From Lepidurus packardi (Eukaryota; Arthropoda; Branchiopoda; Notostraca; Triopsidae): a stretch of 64,000 nt of DNA. Below, piece after piece: positions 33,582-45,049 of this stretch. The notes under the pieces were generated by a model that saw nothing but the letters and a program-made list of their open reading frames with translations, was not told the DNA's origin and did not search any database. The position numbers and the translations under genes are program-made. Numbering within the stretch: the stretch's first letter is position 1; every line of letters starts with the position of its first letter. The stretch spans positions 5,564,375-5,628,374 of the forward strand of contig JAKZAN010000002.1 of NCBI GenBank assembly GCA_023053545.1. The letters are read 5' to 3'.

Positions 33582-35142
33582 TTAGTATTTGTAAGTAGTT
33601 GCGAAGCGCTTTTGCAAATGCTCCAAGGCACCTATTGCAGGATATGTGTCAGACCCGTCTAAAGGGTTCACTACAACTTCATCATCAGGGTGAACAAAAA
33701 ACGCGAACGATTGGCGACTTGATTGTTGGCGTATTTCTTCCTCGGGCACGCGAACACGGTGCATCTAACAGTAGCAATATTAGGTGAACTCATAGTTCTT
33801 TCAGTGGTGTCAGTCTTCGTGTTTACTGTTGCTGGATAACGGTCCGAGGTCCAAAACTGGAGCAAATCGCCAACGTTTACGAGAATAGTTTCCGGAATGG
33901 GATCTGCAGGAATCCACTGCTTCTCAGACAAAACCTAAAATAAGTATTATCGTAATTAGTAACAGATCTGCGTAGTGCTTTGATGCTAGTTACTTCCAAT
34001 CCACCAATTGCATCTTGTAGAAGCAAAGTCAGAGTCCCGTAGTCACTATGTTCGCCGCAACGTTCGATTCCTGGCTGAACTTGATCGCCAAGTAACGCTG
34101 GATAATACAAGGAGCGTAATGTCGTGGAATTATCACCTTGGCCCATTTTGCTATGGTTTTTTACAAAAAAGTCCTTGTCTTCTAAATCTGAATATAAATA
34201 CTTGTAAGATGTTTTCCATTTATAACATAAGCGAATACTTGCCTAAGGAGTAACCCAACACGCGTAGAACTCGATTGGTGAGCTGCACTAACTGTGGAAG
34301 TAACTTTCGCAGTGTGGAACGAAACTGAGGTACTTCCTGGTCAGGAAAGATTCCGTCTATTTTCAAAATGTCGTACGACTCACGCATCTCAGTACGGTTT
34401 TTGTCCTCCAAACTTTTTTGTAAAGGAGGGGAACAGTAAAAAGCTTTCAGTTCAAAGTTTTGCTAAAACGTTAAAATGAAAAATGATACATTTCCCGTCC
34501 TGGATTGACATAGCCATTGAAGCCAAGTTTGCGAGAATAATAACGTTTGGTGTCGGCAGGTAAAGAGAAAAAATCCCAAGCTGCTTGAAAAAGTGCGTGC
34601 ACCTAGATGACCAAGAAACGAAAACCACAAAACGGCACGGAAAACCCCGTTAGTGAGCTTCTAGCTATGGAGTTATGGCATCCATTAGAACATTTTTTCT
34701 AGTTCTATACAAGAAAATGTACATTTCCTGACCAGGCCCACTGTAGCCCTGAATAGCTTGCACAGTTCGATCGTAATTCCGTTTCTTTATTGTTGGCAAA
34801 AGGAAGAAATCTCGGCTGGTCCCAAAAACGGGTTCTATCTAAAGCAATGAACTTTTCGTGAAACCTTTTCTTCGATGTTGCAACTCAAATTTCAAACAAA
34901 AGAGGCTTCACATGCGGAATCTTACCAGATCTTGTGGAATCCCATGATTCTTCAAGTAAACAAACCCAACGTTCGCGAACGCCTTATCTAATTCTTTGGC
35001 TACGCGTTCAATTGCCTCTTTTGGCATTTCGTGGTTCTGCAGACCTAATGAAAATTAAAATGACATATAACTGCAAAACACTTTGTTGACTATGTAGATT
35101 AGGCTTACCAAGGTCTCCCAAATCAATTATGGGAATTTTCAT
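33582..35142 (-). CDS. 2-oxoglutarate/Fe(II) dioxygenase, isopenicillin-N-synthase-like, with alternative exons
   Basis: Exons 35109-35142, 34926-35044, then either 34723-34838 or 34490-34602, then 34243-34412, 33994-34187, 33827-33934 and 33582-33764 give 307 or 306 residues in frame. It begins MKIPIIDLGDLG with the DIOX_N domain (AFANVGFVYLKNHGIP). Iron ligands are H and D in GEHSDYGTLTLLLQD and the distal His in ATMHRVRVP; the 2-oxoglutarate-binding Arg-Ser follows in RQSFAFF. All catalytic residues are present. Substrate is unknown; this family is mostly microbial, fungal and plant, with scattered animal members. The intron 34188-34242 uses a GC donor (TTAG|GCAAGT). Both alternative exons encode the same FFxLP...GY...PG segment. 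Confidence 0.9.
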
Positions 35143-36996
35143 TGTAGGAAACGGAACACAAAGCTTGCAGTCTTTGGCACATAAACAAGGAGGAAATTGT
35201 ATTTACGTTGCGATTGCTCGCTTGTGTGGTATCCTTGTTTGTGTGGAGATCACTGTGAGAAAAGGAAGTCGAGTCCTTTCTGTGTAAAGGTCAATCATAA
35301 GGCTGTACTTTGGGTTCTTGTCCCTCCTTTGACCCTTGTGTGCTTAGGGAAGCGAAAAGCAGCTTCAGCAAAACTTGTTTTGAACCAGATATAACCGCGT
35401 TTTGTTTTCGTAAGGGTGTTTTCAGGGATATAGGCCACATCCTTCTTTGTAAGGTTACGAGGTCTTAGGTCAAGGTTTGAAATTTCTGTCAGAGAAAGTT
35501 TGGTTTTCCTTTTCGTTTTTTTTCACTAGCGTGAGCTTTGATTAGAGTTAGTCCACGAGAAAGTGGTTCTTTATGACTTAATGACCACCGGTTGTCAGGG
35601 TTCGGTTCAGGCTTCTAGATTGAATGTCTAGCGTACTCATTAGACCTTAATTATAGTAGACTCGACAGATTCCTTCCTTTTCTGGAGCCTGAAGCCCACC
35701 TTAATCTATACCCGGTCTTCCGAAGCCACGTGACTTCCGGAACAGGTGGAACAATTGACATGAAGGTGGTACGTTGTAGTCACAAGAGGGGGGATTACCT
35801 ACCTTTGTTCTTATTTCAGTCTGGCTCTAGCTCCCCCCAACTCGACCAACTTCCCAACGACGCCAAATTCGCCAGAGCGTCGGTTAAACGTGTTAGTTCG
35901 TTGCGAAGCGTCCAAGTAAGAACAAAGTCAGCAAATTCATATATGTTCGTGTTTTGATGGTTATTTTTTATTTCAAAGGTATAGGCAGAATATAAATATA
36001 GTGCTTCGCAAAGTGCCGTGAACTCAATCTATCGAACGGTGGACACGAAAAATGGTTTTTGTTGCATTTCGCCTCAGCCGCGTCGATAAATAGCTGCCTT
36101 TATACATGATTCATCCAGGCGTTCTGTTCAACTCTCTACTACCTGGGAATTAATGCTTGAAGTGTTGTGGATTGTATGGAGATTAGACGTTAAAAGTTGT
36201 TGTAGTCGTCGAGCCGTTGTTTATACCGGTCGAAAAGAACTTCGATCTTGTGCTTCGATCAGCCTGGGATTAAAGTTCGATTAGTTCGAATTGCTGGGCT
36301 ATTTCTTTTTTATACATGTGAATGAAGATAGCAAACGTGTTATACGTGAAACTTAAAGTGCGGGGAAAAGGGTGTTTGCTTTCTTCTGTCCCGGAAGTGG
36401 CTCCGTTCTTGAGTACATGTGCAGCCAGGTGCGGTCGACCTGCAACGGATCGTATTTTGAACATCCTTTCTCAAACGTATTATTGTGAATTACTGAGCGT
36501 GACAATTCTGCTCAATCTTAACATAGAGACATTATGGCGTTGAACTTGTCCCTCAAGTAAGTTCATCTGTTGTTGTTTTTTCTGGACTTCAGTTGGATTG
36601 CCCAAAGCTTTCAAAATCTTTGCTATAACCTGTTAGAAAGTCGGTTTAAGAGATTATTAAGGTAAACGCGGGTGTGCGGTCAGATCCACTTCCTGCGTAA
36701 AGCTACCTAAGGGAAAAAAGTCTCGGTTATGGGTTAAAGTGATGCACGTTTTGAGGTATAATAATGCGGGTTGGTCATCGCGCGTGCTGCAAACAAAGCC
36801 GGTAGTGTCCAGTTTGAAAGTCGTTTCATTAACAGTAAAACTGTACTTTTTACATTGTGTAAAGAAGATCTGTTGGGGAGCTTTGGGATAGCGGTGATTG
36901 TGCGTTTTATGATTTTGGACTGATTCCCTGGACCGGCTTATTTTTATAATGTCAATATCTTACAGGAGTTAAGAAAGAAGCATCGTCTTTTTAATC
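35143..36996. other. Intergenic/5' region between dioxygenase and cadherin (divergent)
   Basis: Most is presumed promoter and 5' UTR. An open stretch with good splice sites (35819-35913, after TTTCAG and before GTAAG) and a short open exon ending CTCAA|GTAAGT at about 36555 could be non-coding 5' exons of the cadherin. The second would carry a short upstream ORF (MALNLSLKS) if joined to the acceptor at 36964. This is inference from splice signals only. Confidence 0.35.
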
Positions 36997-39346
36997 ATGA
37001 CTACAATATTTTCTGCCAATTACCTTTCCATTGTTCTTGGTTTGATGCCCATAGTCTTTGCTCAGGGTAAGAATTGATTTAGAGTTACAATTTGGCATGT
37101 ATTTAGTCTTTTTATTGCAGTAGATAATCGATGTTTTTTGGAGGGCGGTGGATCGGCTGAGAATTTCTTCGTGAGTGAGTCGTTAGAGATTGGAGGTTTT
37201 GTAGGTAACAATTATAGTCTATTTATTTACTATTGAAAATGAGTGTCATTCAGGTGTAATAATAAACAATATGTGGCTTTATTTAAAGGGACACTACGGG
37301 TTTTAGGCGACCCGGGAATCAATGGAGATATTTCACTCCGCTTGCCTGACGATGCTGCCATCAAATTCGTAAGAGCGAGCAAGAATTTGACTTTGAACAA
37401 ACAATTGGATAAAGAAGTAATATTCCAATTAACTTACCGTCTTCGAAAGCGAGCTCTACCCTACATATCTTGGGGGAATTAGGGAGTGGAGGGACCTTCT
37501 TCTGTCACTGCGAGTGTGATTTGTGAACGGAAACGGACGTTTGACCCAGGATTCGCCATTCCGGTCAACTTGCGAGTGACGGACGTGAACGATAACGCTC
37601 CAATTTTTCAAAGTACGCCGTATGTGATCACTCTTTCGGAAGTATGTGCAGCTTTGTCTAAAATTCTCACTCGATAAATATTCTTTTGGTGGCATTTATA
37701 GACTACGCCCATAGGGTCATTGGTCTTCCAAGGAGTTAAAGCCTTGGATAATGATCAATCCAGCTTGTTTTCAACCGTCCAGTATAGTGTAAAGCCTGGA
37801 GATTATCCCGGATATGTCGATTTTGTTAACAGTTTAGAAGGAACACTTGTTTTGAAACGACTCTTGGATTATGAATCTTTTAAACGTTTGGAAATTACTC
37901 TAGTAGCTCAAGTACGTATACAACACCAGTTTTTGTTCATAATTCAAAGCTGAAAGTGTAAAACTCCGTCTGAACAAAATAGTGTCGAAATTTTCTTGCG
38001 TAGGATCAAGGCCTTCCATCGCTTTCGAGCGAAACTATGTTAACCATTCATATTTTGGACGCAGACGACCAAAATATGAATGGTTAACATAGTTTCGCTC
38101 GAAAGCGATGGAAGGCCTTGATCCTACGCAAGAAAATTTCGACACTATTTTGTTCAGACGGAGTTTTACACTTTCAGCTTTGAATTATGAACAAAACTGG
38201 TGTTGTATACGTACTTGAGCTACTAGAGTAATTTCCAAACGTTTAAAAGATTCATAATCCAAGAGTCGTTTCAAAACAAGTGTTCCTTCTAAACTGTTAA
38301 CAAAATCGACATATCCGGGATAATCTCCAGGCTTTACACTATACTGGACGGTTGAAAACAAGCTGGATTGATCATTATCCAAGGCTTTAACTCCTTGGAA
38401 GACCAATGACCCTATGGGCCGTAGTCTATAAATGCCACCAAAAGAATATTTATCGAGTGAGAATTTTAGACAAAGCTGCACATACTTCCGAAAGAGTGAT
38501 CACATACGGCGTACTTTGAAAAATTGGAGCGTTATCGTTCACGTCCGTCACTCGCAAGTTGACCGGAATGGCGAATCCTGGGTCAAACGTCCGTTTCCGT
38601 TCACAAATCACACTCGCAGTGACAGAAGAAGGTCCCTCCACTCCCTAATTCCCCCAAGATATGTAGGGTAGAGCTCGCTTTCGAAGACGGTAAGTTAATT
38701 GGAATATTACTTCTTTATCCAATTGTTTGTTCAAAGTCAAATTCTTGCTCGCTCTTACGAATTTGATGGCAGCATCGTCAGGCAAGCGGAGTGAAAATAT
38801 CTCCATTGATTCCCGGGTCGCCTAAAACCCGTAGTGTCCCTTTAAATAAAGCCACATATTGTTTATTATTACACCTGAATGACACTCATTTTCAATAGTA
38901 AATAAATAGACTATAATTGTTACCTACAAAACCTCCAATCTCTAACGACTCACTCACGAAGAAATTCTCAGCCGATCCACCGCCCTCCAAAAAACATCGA
39001 TTATCTACTGCAATAAAAGACTAAATACATGCCAAATTGTAACTCTAAATCAATTCTTACCCCTGAGCAAAGACTCATGGGCATCAACCAAGAACAATGG
39101 AAAGGTAATTGGCAGAAAATATTGTAGTCATGATTAAAAAGACGATGCTTCTTTCTTAACTCCTGTAAGATATTGACATTATAAAAATAAGCCGGTCCAG
39201 GGAATCAGTCCAAAATCATAAAACGCACAATCACCGCTATCCCAAAGCTCCCCCAACAGATCTTCTTTACACATGTAAAAAGTACAGTTTTACTGTTAAT
39301 GAAACGACTTTCAAACTGGACACTACCGGCTTTGTTTGCCAGCACG
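36783..39346. repeat. Near-perfect 1.27-kb inverted duplication with ten-base spacer
   Basis: 36783-38058 is repeated in reverse complement at 38069-39346. The spacer is ACGCAGACGA. The few differences are mostly one-base indels at short runs (for example near 36790/39340, 36855/39275, 36905/39250, 37050/39075). The arms include cadherin exons 1-6. Confidence 0.97.
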
Positions 39347-41710
39347 CCCTACATATCTTGGGGGAATTAGGGAGTGGAGGGACCTTCTTCTGTCACTGCG
39401 AGTGTGATTTGTGAACGGAAACGGACGTTTGACCCAGGATTCGCCATTCCGGTCAACTTGCGAGTGACGGACGTGAACGATAACGCTCCAATTTTTCAAA
39501 GTACGCCGTATGTGATCACTCTTTCGGAAGTATGTGCAGCTTTGTCTAAAATTCTCACTCGATAAACCCACGCTTTTCCCATCAACGATACTTTGCTACT
39601 CTTCCCGACATTGCTGAACAAGTAAGTTTCACTTACATTTTAAATTTAGTTTATTTTGGTATTTTAATTATAGGGAAATGCATTAGACATTCAACCTCAA
39701 GCACTGTACGCCGAAGACCAAGACGAGGGCATCAAAGCCCCTTTGTTTTATAGACTGAATGGAGAAAGTCGAGACGCTAAATATTTTACCATAGATGGCC
39801 AATCAGGCGTAATTTACTTGGTGAAAGATGTGCCAGACACAGAGTTGCTCCAGCCTATCACTTTAGTCATTCAAGTATATCAACATTTTGGAGGTTTCTT
39901 TGTTTGAACTCGTAATTTTGTGGCTTTTTAGGCTACTCAAACCGACAACGAAGACCGTTATGCCTTAACGACCGTTACGGTTAGTCGAAATGCAGCTTTC
40001 TCCCCACTTTTGCAGTTCTTGCAAAGGACGTACAGTATCGCACTGCTGGAAAATGTGCCTTTGAATAGCGTCATTTTGTCCTTGTCCACGAACAGGCCTG
40101 GCGATAAAGTAAGATTTCAAGGTTTTATGTAGGTTTCCCTCATTTTCGATTGTATTATTTTCTTTTTCAGAAAGTTACATTCTCTTTGTACGACAATAAT
40201 GGGCAGTTTTCAGTGCGCCGTAATGGGGATCTTGTATTACGACAATCTTTGGATTACGAAATGTCGGAGAGCCACCAATTTTACGTTTGGGCTTCTGATG
40301 GAATTACGGTAGTTTTATTAAGAAAAATGCTATTTTTTCCCTGTAAGACTCAAATGTATTGCTTCTTTTTTTTTCCAGAACGATACAGCGTTGGTAAATG
40401 TTACAGTGCTCAATGTTAACGATTGGGACCCTCGTTTCCGGCATTCACAATACGAATTTTTCATTTCGGATCCGCAGGCTGGAAACGGATTCATTGTTGG
40501 CCCCGTTCACGTGGCGGATGGGGACCGCGGTGACAAACTCGCATATGAATTACAAGGACCTGATGCTGTGTAAGTTATCTGTACGAAATTACTTCTGCAA
40601 GCTTGAATTAGTTTTATTTAGCTTCTTGTTGCTTTTTTTTAGTGTATTGGCAATTAGTTCAGAAGGCATTCTCCGAATCGCCAATTTGAGTTTATTGAAC
40701 CAGACTGTGGCCCACATAGTAGTTGTGGTCAAAGATAGTGGTATTCCTCCTCGCCGAGTAAGTTTACGAATAACTGTACAGTACCTGTCGTAAAGGAAGA
40801 GAGGAATAAAAAAAAAGACTTTTTGTAATGTGGTTTACTAGGATTGAGGTTGATAATGCTGTTTTGATTTCTCCCAGGCTTCTGTTCCCGTGACCGTGAC
40901 TTTCCCGTCCGAGTTGGTTAGTGCGAGCACATGGGGTTTATTGAGGGAAAACAGTACTATCCTGTTGATTGGATTAGGTGGTCTTTTAGCCATTTTGACC
41001 ATTATTATTTCAGCATTAGCGATTTATATATGCAAATAGTAAGAACTTATCCCTGTTCCTCGATTGGAGAGGTAATCTTGTTATCTAACTTTTCTTTTCT
41101 AATTCTAGTAAAAAGAAGAAAGTTGCTATTTACCCTCAAAGTAATGGGCTTAAACCTAATGGGATGGCCAGCAGCGTCTATTACGGAAGTAGATTTTTTG
41201 TACTTTCCCATACCGTATAGCCGTTTATGTCTTTGTTTAGTTCCAGATCCTTCGAGGACTGTTTTGCATAATCCGTTAGCCTATGCGTCAACTCGACGAA
41301 TTGCTCCATTAACTTTACCTGGGAGTGACTCTACTAACAATTTGCATCAGAACAGAAGTGGTCCTGATTTAGTACCTCTGCGACCTGCCTCAGTGTCCCA
41401 TTCGGGAAACGAGAGTCGTCCGAGCGAGTTGGGTGATTTCCATCACGAAACAAACGAATCTGTTGCTTCGTCATGGCCCATGGGCTCAATACCACGTCGA
41501 GTTAAAAAGCTAAGCTGGGAAGATGAAAACGAAGAAAGTCAGGTAAACTTCTCTTCATTCCGGTGACTATACGCTAACCTTTACTAACGTTTTGGGTGGT
41601 AATTTCCGGGGAATCTATTTTAGTCTCAAACTCGAACTGAACCTGACGTAAGTGTTACGCCTTTACCTTCGCCCAATAGTGGTTTAAACGGAACCAGAAT
41701 TTATTTCTAA
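36997..41710 (+). CDS. Single-pass cadherin, reading frame interrupted by a 1.5-kb inserted duplication
   Basis: Fifteen exons are traceable: signal peptide (36997-37066, MTTIFSANYLSIVLGLMP), 37121-37204, 37289-37416, 37483-37641, 37702-37911, a sixth exon split into 38004-38074 and 39567-39621, then 39674-39874, 39932-40108, 40171-40308, 40379-40569, 40643-40757, 40878-41038, 41109-41188, 41241-41542 and 41625-41710. Cadherin calcium motifs are VTDVNDNAPIF, ALDNDQ, LDYE, AEDQDEG, LDYEMSE and VNDWDPRF. A transmembrane helix follows NSTILLIGLGG, then a Ser/Pro-rich cytoplasmic tail without a catenin-binding motif that I recognise. Joining 38074 to 39567 restores an in-frame DDQNPRF cadherin linker. 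Which cadherin subfamily it is (Cad87A- or protocadherin-like) cannot be told. Confidence 0.85.
39347..39566 (+). repeat. Third, direct copy of cadherin exon 4 region
   Basis: This segment is a direct copy of 37459-37678, covering the intron end, exon 4 and the start of the next intron. It abuts the inverted arm at 39346 and unique sequence at 39567. Confidence 0.96.
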
Positions 41711-41979
41711 ACGAATTCTTTGAATCGAATTTCTGATGTGCCTTATTTCGTTTCTTAACTAAAATAAACAAAACTAACAGACCAATTTGGACTTAGTCTA
41801 AAAGTTTCCAGTGATTTGGAGTGGTTTATTTACAGTATGACCCACTGTACAATCCCAGGGCATAATCCGTGACTCTTTTAAGTCTTATATGCACACAAAA
41901 CTTTCATTCCCATGCATTCACCACAGATACAAGCAATTTTCTATTTAAAAAAAAAAATCGCAGGACAGGTCTTTCTTGA

Positions 41980-43922
41980 TTAGTTAAAGTGGAACTTAAA
42001 TTGGAAAGGGCCACCACCTTGACTCCCATGGTGAAATCCTTGTTGAAAAGGATTAAATCCTTGGCCTTGTTGCGACTCGGGGTCCAAGGGATCTTCTCCA
42101 TTGTCGAACTTCTGTCTTTTTTCTTTAAAATCCAACCGAAACATGGATAAGTAAGTGCAATTGAACAACGATTTTGTGTAAAAATAAGTTTACCAGGGTT
42201 CGTAAGGACTTCTTTGGCTGCTGCGATGTCAATGAATTTCTTTTCGGCTTGTTTCTGTTCATCGCCCTTGAAATTATCCGGGTGCCATTGCTGCGCCAAC
42301 TTACGGTAAGCTTTAATAACTTCCCGTTTAGTTGCTGAGCGTTTCAGACCCAAAATTTTGTAGTAGTCGCGTTTTTTGGCTTGTTTCTGGAGTTTCTGTA
42401 CTCGTTGTAAGCCTTCTTTGGCCCGTTGGAAACTGTCGTCCAATTCCAACGCTTTAGAATAGTCTTGTTGAGCTAAACATGAAAAATGAATACTGTAATA
42501 CAATTTTGTAGGAATTTTCTTTCCCCTGATACCTTCATCTAGCAAATCTGAGTTAATATACGCTTCAGCGCGGTCGCACAAAATACGAGGCTCGGCTTTG
42601 ATTCTGAGAGCGGCGCTACAGTGATCCAGTGCACCATTTGCGTCTCCAGAATGGAGTTTGCAATGACATAACTTTTCATCAGCTTGAAATGTAAGCATCG
42701 AAATACTGGGCTCGGCTCTGAGGAGCTAAAAAGATCCACTTTAGAGTGATTTCATTTGGAAAGAACGGAAGCTTTTACTTTGTTGGCAGTAGAAATGCAC
42801 TCGGCAAAGTTCTTAGCGTTAGTTTGCTCCTGCAAATCATGGACGAATTTCGCTACTTTCTTTACTTTTTTGTAATGCGGAAAGCATTCTTTATGATCTG
42901 GGTCTAGTTTTAAACATTCCCGAACTTGCCTAGATCAAATTTTGTTGCTCTGTAGTTACAATTTGTAGCTTTTATACGCTTTTCTTTTCTTACCCCAAAG
43001 ATTCCTCTGCTTCGCCCAATTGATAGTGTAACCTGGCAAGTTTAATAAAAGACCCAGTATTATCGCTTGCTAGTTTGGTTGTAGCTTTTAAATCACTGAT
43101 TGCCTTGGTGGTTTCGCCCAGTGCTAAGTAGCAATCACTGCGTTTTTCTCGCAGTGAGATATCCCAGGGGCACGTCTATAATAAGAGTATCAATTAAATG
43201 AATAATTAGGACCGGAATGTCTTATACCTCGATTATTTTGGTAAACAAGGCAGCGGCAGGTTCGTAGTCTCTCATTTCATAGAAATCTTGGGCGGATTCA
43301 TAGTCTTTCTTCACGGCTTGCGATTGGTCGTGACCTCTCAAAGCTTCATCGTTACTGGGCTCTTTGGATAAAACCATATCGTATTCTTTGTGCGCCTCGC
43401 CCAGACGTCCCAGTTTTAGCAAGATATTCCCTTTTGTTACTCTTGCCTAAGAAAAAAGATGATAAACTTGGCTTAATAAATAGTCCATTGTTACAGCAAC
43501 GAAGTCAGGTTTGATTTCGAGGAGTTGGTTCAGATCATCCAACGCAGGACGGGAACGTCCCAACGCAAGATATACAGTCGCTCGCCGGTAAAGAGTAAGG
43601 TAATTCTTCGGATCTCCCTCTAAAAAAAGCACATGGAAAGTTATCTTATAAGCGTAACGTAGTCTTAAGTTACCTAATGCTGCGTGAAAGTGAGTTAAGG
43701 CATCTTGCAACTGTCCTTTAGCCATCATGAGCTTTCCGAGCTCTAAATGCTTCGCTACTTCTCCTGCATCAGCTTTGGTGGATCCTTCGACTAGAAAGGA
43801 GAAAGAATTGAGTATTTTTTTCTACAAGCTTCTGTAAAAGATTTACTTGAAACGAACTCAAGACTTAGCAGGCAGACACACAAAAAGTGTAATCGCTGGA
43901 AAACGCTTTTCAGCCAGGCCAT
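41980..43922 (-). CDS. DNAJC3: DNAJC3 (p58IPK), ER-lumen TPR/J-domain co-chaperone
   Basis: Multi-exon gene. A signal peptide begins MAWLKSVFQRLHFLCVCLLSLEFVS. TPR repeats follow across 42450-43730 (for example RRATVYLALGRSRPALDDLNQLLEIKPDF and LCDRAEAYINSDLLDEG). The J domain reads KKRDYYKILGLKRSATKREVIKAYRKLAQQWHPDNF with the HPD motif intact. The tail ends GGGPFQFKFHFN, the conserved family C terminus. DNAJC3 binds unfolded clients and stimulates BiP in the ER; in vertebrates it is an unfolded-protein-response target that restrains PERK/PKR. It is head to head with another J-protein gene 334 bp away. Confidence 0.95.
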
Positions 43923-44255
43923 AACTAGTTTCTGATGACCTATACGTTAAGAAGGTACAGTTACAGGTCACTGTGGGGTCGATCGAAGAAACTCGTCACT
44001 TTCCGTCCTCTAGTTCATGTCTGATTGTGCTATCTTTAAGTTGTCGAGCTGTACACACAACATACGAGTAGAAATTCGTCCGCCTCTTATGTGGTTTTAC
44101 GTGATTGGTGAGTTCTTGGGGGATTCTCCGCTTAGTACTTATTTTCTACGCATGATGCCACTACTATGCATACACTAATGAATACTAGGGGGAGGAGCCG
44201 AGTTACCACACGTGGATGATGAAAGCCTCTCGAAGTTTCTAAACTGTTGATAGAA
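43923..44255. promoter_or_regulatory. Shared promoter between two J-protein genes
   Basis: The 333 bp between the start codons of DNAJC3 (-) and DNAJC19 (+) must hold both promoters. It contains a CCAAT box on the minus strand directly followed by CACGT (ACGTGATTGG near 44100) and a CACGTGGATGATG near 44208. ACGTG cores are the binding centre of ATF6/XBP1 elements, although neither site matches ERSE spacing (CCAATN9CCACG). Confidence 0.45.
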
Positions 44256-44727
44256 ATGGTCCGTCGCATTTTTTTCAAGAAAAAGATACAGTTAATAATT
44301 TTTTTTTTTTTTACTTACAGGCCAGTACGGCAATTGTTACGGGATTAGGACTCGCCGCCATTGGTTTCGCTGGCCGTTATATTTTGAGAGCAGCTCCTGT
44401 TATGTCATCTCGGATGAATGAAATGCTACAACAGTTTCCAAAGATGGATATGGATGTAAAGTTTTCTTTCAAATATCTTTAGGAAAAAACTTATGTTATC
44501 TGTATTAGGCCTTTTCTTCCAGCAAGTATTATAAAGGAGGGTTTGAGTCAAAGATGTCGAAAAGAGAAGCGGGGTTAATACTGGGAGTGTCGCCGACAGC
44601 TCAGAAAATACGCGTCAAAGAAGCCCATAAACGTATTATGTTGTCTAATCACCCTGATCGCGGTGGGTCTCCTTATTTAGCGGCAAAAATTAATGAAGCA
44701 AAGGATATGCTTGATAGTGGTAAATAG
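44256..44727 (+). CDS. DNAJC19: DNAJC19/TIM14, mitochondrial import-motor J-protein
   Basis: Three exons: ATG alone at 44256-44258, then 44321-44455 and 44509-44727, giving about 118 residues. The product reads [27 protein letters not shown] (inner-membrane helix), then [24 protein letters not shown] and the J domain with [24 protein letters not shown]14 stimulates mtHsp70 at the TIM23 channel. Human DNAJC19 also begins MASTV, and its first coding exon likewise contributes only Met, supporting the choice of donor ATG|GTCCGT. The HPD motif is intact. Confidence 0.93.
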
Positions 44728-45049
44728 GAGGACATATTTTCTTTCGTTTCATGTATGTACCGTTGGTCCTGATAGTAATATAATAATGATTGTAATATAT
44801 TTTGCTCCTTGTTGGTTTTTATTATCTAATATGATTGCTTAAATAATCTTGCTTTCCTGAAAACAAAATCTTAACTAGCCAAATATACTGGTACTTGGGT
44901 TCGGTTCGTATTTCCATTTCCGCGCTTTTCAAAGCATTTTTAGACGTTCGCGGTTTGCATTTACCATCATATCCCAAGTTGCGTGGCTCGCTTGCGTGGT
45001 GTGGCAAAACATTGCGGTGTTTACAATACAAGCAAATTACAGTATCACG

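Noticed and set aside
38185..38671. Minus-strand cadherin gene
   Set aside because: It is the inverted copy of the plus-strand cadherin exons, not a separate gene.
39323..39571. Extra cadherin repeat from the third copy
   Set aside because: Identical over 220 bp to exon 4 including flanking intron; part of the inserted duplication.
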